NCBI GenBank assembly: GCA_964517075.1 | Contig: CAZFAT010000372.1 | Location: forward strand, 1 to 10,206 | Length of the DNA stretch: 10,206 bases | Source of the DNA: CAZFAT01 sp964517075 | Lineage (GTDB): Bacteria; Acidobacteriota; Vicinamibacteria; Vicinamibacterales; SCN-69-37 | Direction of reading: 5' to 3' | Shown: in pieces, positions 7,382 through 10,206 of the stretch | Layout: every line of letters begins with the position of its first letter | Numbering within the stretch: position 1 is the first letter of the stretch | Notes under the pieces: generated by a model | Seen by the model: the letters and a program-made list of their open reading frames with translations, nothing else | Database searches by the model: none | What the model was told of the DNA's origin: nothing | Translations under genes and position numbers: made by a program

Positions 7382-9020
7382 GGCCGCCGCGACCGCCGCC
7401 CGGCTGCGGCAGCGGCTTGCGTGGCAATCGCTCCTCGCGGTTGGCGGCGAGGTAGGCGAACGCGGCGGCAATGGTGGCATTGCGGCGCATGTCCTCCGGC
7501 TGGAGCCGCTCCCAGCTGTCCAGGTTGTAGTGATGCGTGAGTGAGTTGTACTCGAGCGGATCCTGGATGAACTGGAAGCCGGGAAGGCCGACGGCGTCGA
7601 AGGACTGGTGGTCGGTTCCTCCCGTGTTGCCGATCGTCAGGTGCGTCATGCCGAGGCCGCGAAAGGGCTCCATCCAGGCGCGAAAGATCGGAGCCACCTC
7701 GGCGTTCGCCTGCAGGTAGATGCCGCGAATCGCGCCCGTGCCGTTGTCGATGTTGAAGTAGGCCGACAAGGCGGCGTGGGCTGGCGTGAGCGTGCGTGCC
7801 ACCGCTGGCGCGCCACCGCGACCGCCGCCGCCTCCGCGCGCAAAGTGCCGGGCCACGTAGTCGCGCGACCCGTTCAGTCCCTGCTCCTCGCCGTTCCAGA
7901 GGGCGATCCGCACCGTGCGGCGCAGCGTCACCCCCGACTGCTTCAGGATGCGCATCGCCTCCATCATCGCCGCCGACCCGGCGGCGTTGTCCGTGGCGCC
8001 GGTCGAGCTGTGCCAGGAGTCGAAGTGCGCGCCGAGCATGACGAGCTCGTCGGCCTTGTCGGTACCGCGGATCTCGCCGACGACGTTGAACATCTGCGGG
8101 GTCGGGTGGAACGTGTTCCTGATGTCCGCCTCGACGGTGACCGGAATGCCCCTGGCAATGATCCGCGCCATTCGGCCGTAGTGCTCGGCGGGAATGACGA
8201 TGGCCGGCAGCGTCGCGGCCGGATCGGCGGCGCGGTTGCCGCCGATCGTGTAGATCCCGTGGCCGCGAGCGCTCGTGGAGAAGATCGCGGCCACGCCTTC
8301 GCGAAGAAAGAAGGCGTGGCGATTGAACGGCGGGCCCGCGGCCGGGCCGCCCCCACGGCCACCGCGGCCGGGACCGGCAGCGGCCGGCGCACCACGTCCG
8401 CGGCCGGGAGGCGTCACGCCAAACTCGGGCGGTCGAGGCGTCTCGGTCCGATCGAGATCCTCCGGGGTCAGCCGTACGGCGGGCGGCGTCCACCATGCCG
8501 CCACGTCCGGTGGCGCGAGGCCCAGCACGAACGCCCCTTTGAGCTGACCGATGTACTTCTTCAGGGCCTCCTCGGACGTCTCGGTGATGAGCATCACCGG
8601 GCCGCGGACGAGGCCGTTCGTGCCCGGCGTCCAGGCGGTGGGCGTCCCCGGAATCGAGAAGGCCTGCGGCGAGACGGCGTGCAGGTAGAACTTGTCGTTC
8701 GACCAGCCGCGCACGAAGCCGCGCGGCTCGGTCCACGGTTCGAGCGCCACGTTCACCAAACCCCACTCGCGCATTTTCGCGACCGCCCACTCGCCCGCTT
8801 TCTGGATGTTGGGCGAGCCCGAAAGCCGCGGGCCGTGAACGTCCGTCAGCCAGCTGGCGACGTCCATGACCTGCGACGTGGCTGGATTCAGGCCCTGGGC
8901 CCTGATTCGGGCCAGCCCGGCGTAGTCGATCGGCTCGTCCGCCGCGCGCACGGACAGCCCAGCCAGGGCGGCGACCACAACGACGGCGAAACCAACTCCA
9001 CGGACGTGCTGGCGCTTCAT
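7377..9020 (-). CDS. Secreted M28-family zinc metallopeptidase with PA-like insert
   Basis: This 547-residue protein has a signal peptide (MKRQHVRGVGFAVVVVAALAGLSVRA, cleavage near 26-27), so it is exported. The C-terminal part shows the complete M28 (aminopeptidase S/Y-like) two-zinc site: His332 and Asp334 in GAHFDSW, bridging Asp344 in TDNAAG, catalytic Glu378 and ligand Glu379 in NGEEQG, Asp425 in FNIDNGTG, and His497 in SLTHHYNLDSW. Residues about 135-300 form a protease-associated (PA)-like segment between the N-terminal helices and the catalytic core. Three Gly/Arg/Pro-rich stretches (204-231, 395-404, 540-547) interrupt or end the fold; none removes a catalytic residue. The likely role is aminopeptidase cleavage of extracellular or periplasmic peptides; a carboxypeptidase of the same clan cannot be excluded. 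A GGAG Shine-Dalgarno sequence supports the ATG at 9020. The gene converges on the amidohydrolase and diverges from the VOC gene. Confidence 0.93.
   Translation of the reverse strand: MKRQHVRGVGFAVVVVAALAGLSVRAADEPIDYAGLARIRAQGLNPATSQVMDVASWLTDVHGPRLSGSPNIQKAGEWAVAKMREWGLVNVALEPWTEPRGFVRGWSNDKFYLHAVSPQAFSIPGTPTAWTPGTNGLVRGPVMLITETSEEALKKYIGQLKGAFVLGLAPPDVAAWWTPPAVRLTPEDLDRTETPRPPEFGVTPPGRGRGAPAAAGPGRGGRGGGPAAGPPFNRHAFFLREGVAAIFSTSARGHGIYTIGGNRAADPAATLPAIVIPAEHYGRMARIIARGIPVTVEADIRNTFHPTPQMFNVVGEIRGTDKADELVMLGAHFDSWHSSTGATDNAAGSAAMMEAMRILKQSGVTLRRTVRIALWNGEEQGLNGSRDYVARHFARGGGGGRGGAPAVARTLTPAHAALSAYFNIDNGTGAIRGIYLQANAEVAPIFRAWMEPFRGLGMTHLTIGNTGGTDHQSFDAVGLPGFQFIQDPLEYNSLTHHYNLDSWERLQPEDMRRNATIAAAFAYLAANREERLPRKPLPQPGGGRGGQ
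8328..8408 (-). repeat. Low-complexity Gly/Arg/Pro-coding insert with an 11-bp microrepeat
   Basis: The segment encodes residues 205-231 of the M28 peptidase, consisting almost only of Gly, Arg, Ala and Pro. On the plus strand the 11-mer CCGCGGCCGGG occurs three times (8336-8346, 8362-8372, 8398-8408). It lies within the PA-like region, away from the zinc ligands, and is probably a flexible linker that grew by replication slippage. Confidence 0.7.
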
Positions 9021-9026
9021 GGGTCA

Positions 9027-9030
9027 CTCC
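9027..9030 (-). promoter_or_regulatory. Ribosome binding site of the M28 peptidase gene
   Basis: Read on the minus strand, GGAG lies 6 nt before the ATG at 9020. It supports this start, which also gives a normal signal peptide. Confidence 0.6.
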
Positions 9031-9040
9031 AGGGAACCCG

Positions 9041-9046
9041 ATTCTA
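9041..9046 (-). promoter_or_regulatory. Candidate -10 box for the M28 peptidase gene
   Basis: TAGAAT on the minus strand differs from TATAAT at one base and lies 20 nt upstream of the ATG at 9020, in the 77-nt divergent gap. No convincing -35 box is seen at normal spacing. A start near 9034 would leave a leader of about 13 nt that still includes the GGAG site. Confidence 0.4.
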
Positions 9047-9083
9047 TGGCACGGGAGACGAAAACGACGAGACGCGGCTGGCA

Positions 9084-9089
9084 TATCCT
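9084..9089 (+). promoter_or_regulatory. Candidate -10 box for the VOC gene, leaderless arrangement
   Basis: TATCCT (TAnnnT pattern) ends 8 nt before the ATG at 9098, and no Shine-Dalgarno sequence lies between them. This spacing would put the transcription start at or next to the start codon, as in leaderless mRNAs. The -35 region is weak, so the call rests on position and the missing ribosome binding site. Confidence 0.35.
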
Positions 9090-9097
9090 GAACGCCC

Positions 9098-9484
9098 ATG
9101 GCCCTCGCGCACCTGACGCTCCCCACGCGAGACGTCGAGCGAACGGCGGCGTTCTTCGAGCGTACGCTCGGCTACGCGCGCGGCCGCGTTCCCGGCAACA
9201 GTCCTGTCGAAGCGCTCTGGCTCGACGTGGGCCAGGGGCAGACGCTGCACGTGTTCTATGTTGAAGGATTCGAGGTGTCGCGGTTCGAACACGAGTTCGG
9301 GCGGCACGTCGCCGTGTTTCACCCGCGTTCGGACTTCGACGCGCTCAAGGACCGCCTGACGAGCGCAGGCGCGGCACTCATCGCCCCCCTCCGCCCCACG
9401 CCGTTCGACCGGTTCTTCTTCCGCGAGCCGGTCAACGGCTATGTGTTCGAGGTCATCGAGGCTGGCCGCGAGCGGGAGGGCTAA
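9098..9484 (+). CDS. VOC-family (glyoxalase/dioxygenase-fold) protein
   Basis: At 128 residues this is the standard length of a one-subunit vicinal oxygen chelate protein with two beta-alpha-beta-beta-beta modules. The first module opens with MALAHLTLPTRDVERTAAFFERTLGY and the second with GRHVAVFHPRSDFDALKDRLTSAGA, ending in FREPVNGYVFEVIEA. Plausible metal ligands are His5, His70 and Glu118, the usual first-, fifth- and eighth-strand positions; a fourth ligand near His51 to Glu56 is uncertain. Family members include glyoxalase I, extradiol dioxygenases, antibiotic-binding proteins and methylmalonyl-CoA epimerase; nothing here picks one, so no substrate is assigned. The gene stands alone, divergent from the M28 peptidase, and its TAA stop is directly followed by the inverted-repeat region. 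Confidence 0.88.
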   Translation: MALAHLTLPTRDVERTAAFFERTLGYARGRVPGNSPVEALWLDVGQGQTLHVFYVEGFEVSRFEHEFGRHVAVFHPRSDFDALKDRLTSAGAALIAPLRPTPFDRFFFREPVNGYVFEVIEAGREREG

Positions 9485-9487
9485 GTA

Positions 9488-9521
9488 GCGCCTGCGGTCG
9501 AGGTGAGGTCGTGCCTGCGCC
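9488..9521 (+). repeat. Left arm of the 34-bp inverted repeat
   Basis: It begins GCGCCTGCGGTCGAGG and ends GTGCCTGCGCC. It matches the reverse complement of 9679-9712 except at 9498 (T, where the other arm would need C). It starts 3 nt after the VOC stop codon. Confidence 0.9.
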
Positions 9522-9678
9522 GACTCGAGCGACGCGATGAGCGGCAGCACGAAACCGACCCGCAGGGAGCGAGCGGTTCGAGCGCCACCGCACCCTGATT
9601 GCTTCCCGGCGTGGCGCGATGAGCGTCAGGTGGAACCGCGAGCGGACGGAGGGATCGGTTTCGAGCGTCGCGAGTGGA

Positions 9679-9712
9679 GGCGCAGGCACGACCTCACCTC
9701 GGCCGCAGGCGC
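9679..9712 (-). repeat. Right arm of the 34-bp inverted repeat
   Basis: This is the reverse-complement partner of 9488-9521 at 33 of 34 positions. The two arms are separated by 157 nt that contain further pairing segments. Such near-identity of long arms is not expected by chance, even at this GC content. Confidence 0.9.
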
Positions 9713-9716
9713 GGGC

Positions 9717-9738
9717 CCGCGGGGCTGGAGCCCCGCGG
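9717..9738. terminator. GC-rich hairpin next to the foldback
   Basis: A perfect 9-bp GC stem (CCGCGGGGC / GCCCCGCGG) closes a TGGA tetraloop. It lies just downstream of the cupin stop, as read on the minus strand, and outside the right arm of the foldback. Without a U-tract it is not a classic intrinsic terminator; it may be part of the repeat element or a strong transcript-end stem. Confidence 0.5.
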
Positions 9739-9761
9739 CTACCGGTTTCTTGCTACCGGTT
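9738..9761. repeat. Short direct repeat GCTACCGGTT, two copies 14 bp apart
   Basis: GCTACCGGTT occurs at 9738-9747 and 9752-9761. The second copy contains the stop and last codons of the cupin gene. It may be a local slippage duplication or a trace of an insertion event at the right border of the foldback region. Confidence 0.5.
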
Positions 9762-10148
9762 CCGTGCAAGCCACTTCGACCAATAAAACGTCAGCGGCAC
9801 CTTGCCGGTGTTGACGATGCCGTGGAGGGTGTTACCGGCGCAGTACATGATCGCGCCCGGTCCGACCTGAGTGATCGTGCCGTCGCAGTCGATCTCGCCG
9901 GAGCCCTCCGACACGATGAGGAATTCTTCTTCGGGGTGCCGGTGCGGGGGATGCGGGCTCGCGCCGGGATCGACCACGGCCATCCCCGTGCACATGACCG
10001 CCAGCTGATCGGTCGGGCCGTTGTAGTGCACGAACACGCGGCAGCCGCTGGCGAGCTCCGGGGTCAGTTGCTCGATGCCGAGCACGCCCTCCGGGAGTTT
10101 CGCCGAGGTCTTGTCCGTCTCGACAACTGCTTCCTGCTTCTGCGACAT
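9753..10148 (-). CDS. Single-domain cupin protein
   Basis: This 131-residue protein carries both cupin motifs. Motif 1 is GASPHPPHRHPEEEFLIVSEGSGE (residues 62-85), giving metal ligands His69, His71 and Glu75. Motif 2 is GPGAIMYCAGNTLHGIVN (96-113), giving His109. The four-ligand set is complete, so a metal-binding beta-barrel is expected. There is no signal peptide, so it is probably cytoplasmic. The first 20 residues are polar and likely flexible. Small cupins of this type include dioxygenases, isomerases and ligand sensors; the sequence does not select one. The ATG at 10148 is supported by GGGGAG 9 nt upstream. It converges on the VOC gene across the foldback region. Confidence 0.9.
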   Translation of the reverse strand: MSQKQEAVVETDKTSAKLPEGVLGIEQLTPELASGCRVFVHYNGPTDQLAVMCTGMAVVDPGASPHPPHRHPEEEFLIVSEGSGEIDCDGTITQVGPGAIMYCAGNTLHGIVNTGKVPLTFYWSKWLARNR

Positions 10149-10157
10149 GACGAAATG

Positions 10158-10163
10158 CTCCCC
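10158..10163 (-). promoter_or_regulatory. Ribosome binding site of the cupin gene
   Basis: GGGGAG, read on the minus strand, lies 9 nt before the ATG at 10148. It supports that start. The remaining 43 nt to the window edge contain a TTGACC that could be a -35 box, but no matching -10 box was found. Confidence 0.6.
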
Positions 10164-10206
10164 GATCCGCCGGACACGGTCAAGATCGATGCGCCAAGAC
10201 CGCGTC

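Larger units (their letters stand above)
9485..9742. repeat. Long imperfect foldback (MITE-like or REP-like) between convergent genes
   Basis: This region fills most of the 268-nt gap between the VOC and cupin genes. The outer arms (9488-9521 and 9679-9712) pair at 33 of 34 positions. Pairing continues inward with small bulges: 9523-9535 with 9665-9675, 9550-9561 with 9652-9663 (11 of 12), 9569-9579 with 9633-9643 (9 of 11), and 9591-9598 with 9626-9632. It also has an internal direct repeat (9533-9547 and 9615-9629, 14 of 15). The far ends share GTAGC in opposite orientation, if the hairpin at 9717-9738 is treated as extra on the right side. No convincing target-site duplication and no transposase were found. 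The minus strand is open for 60-80 codons, but these frames are Arg/Pro-rich and follow the palindrome, so no gene is called. It could be a non-autonomous mobile repeat, a structured RNA, or a transcription barrier. Confidence 0.75.

Noticed and set aside
7608..9116. A 502-codon plus-strand open frame antisense to the M28 gene
   Set aside because: Its composition mirrors the antisense of a GC-rich gene, it has no motif or ribosome binding site, and it overlaps the start of the VOC gene.
7342..9126. A 594-codon minus-strand open frame, longer than the overlapping M28 gene
   Set aside because: All signal peptide and zinc-site motifs are in the 547-residue frame; this one is Arg-rich, without recognisable domains, and overruns the neighbouring genes.
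9453..9689. A 78-codon minus-strand frame across the foldback
   Set aside because: It follows the inverted repeat, is Arg/Pro-rich and has no clear ribosome binding site or family motif; treated as non-coding.
9485..9752. CRISPR array or attachment site in the repeat-rich gap
   Set aside because: The repeats are inverted and not regularly spaced, there are no cas genes, and there is no tRNA or integrase.

Overview
The window is GC-rich, almost fully coding DNA with strongly GC-biased third codon positions. It holds six protein genes, the first cut by the left edge, plus one non-coding inverted-repeat region. No tRNA, rRNA, CRISPR array, transposase or phage gene is visible. High GC, a lipoprotein-type D-aminoacylase relative and an M28 peptidase carrying Gly/Arg-rich inserts together suggest an environmental Acidobacteriota-like bacterium (perhaps Vicinamibacteria). 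That assignment is inference from style, not from a marker gene.

Layout: (1) 1-4293 (+), the C-terminal half of a cyclic beta-1,2-glucan synthase of the NdvB/Cgs type. (2) 4362-5669 (+), a 12-helix APC-superfamily amino acid permease preceded by an extended -10 promoter-like sequence. (3) 5691-7367 (+), an amidohydrolase of the N-acyl-D-amino-acid deacylase family with a lipoprotein-like signal, 21 nt behind the permease and probably co-transcribed with it. (4) 7377-9020 (-), a secreted M28 zinc aminopeptidase-like protein, convergent with gene 3; the two stop codons sit in opposite arms of one small hairpin. (5) 9098-9484 (+), a small VOC/glyoxalase-fold protein, divergent from gene 4. (6) 9753-10148 (-), a small single-domain cupin, convergent with gene 5.

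Genes 2-4 read as a small scavenging module: exported hydrolases (peptidase, N-acyl-D-amino acid amidohydrolase) release amino acids that the permease could import. The glucan synthase at the left is a separate envelope or osmoadaptation function. The VOC and cupin proteins are generic metal-binding folds whose substrates cannot be read from sequence.

The most unusual structure is the 268-bp gap between genes 5 and 6. It contains a long, nested, imperfect foldback (arms 9488-9521 and 9679-9712 pair at 33 of 34 positions, with further pairing inward), then a separate GC-rich hairpin and a short direct repeat. It looks like a non-autonomous foldback/MITE-like or REP-like dispersed repeat, or a structured RNA/terminator. 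This cannot be decided without a genome-wide search.
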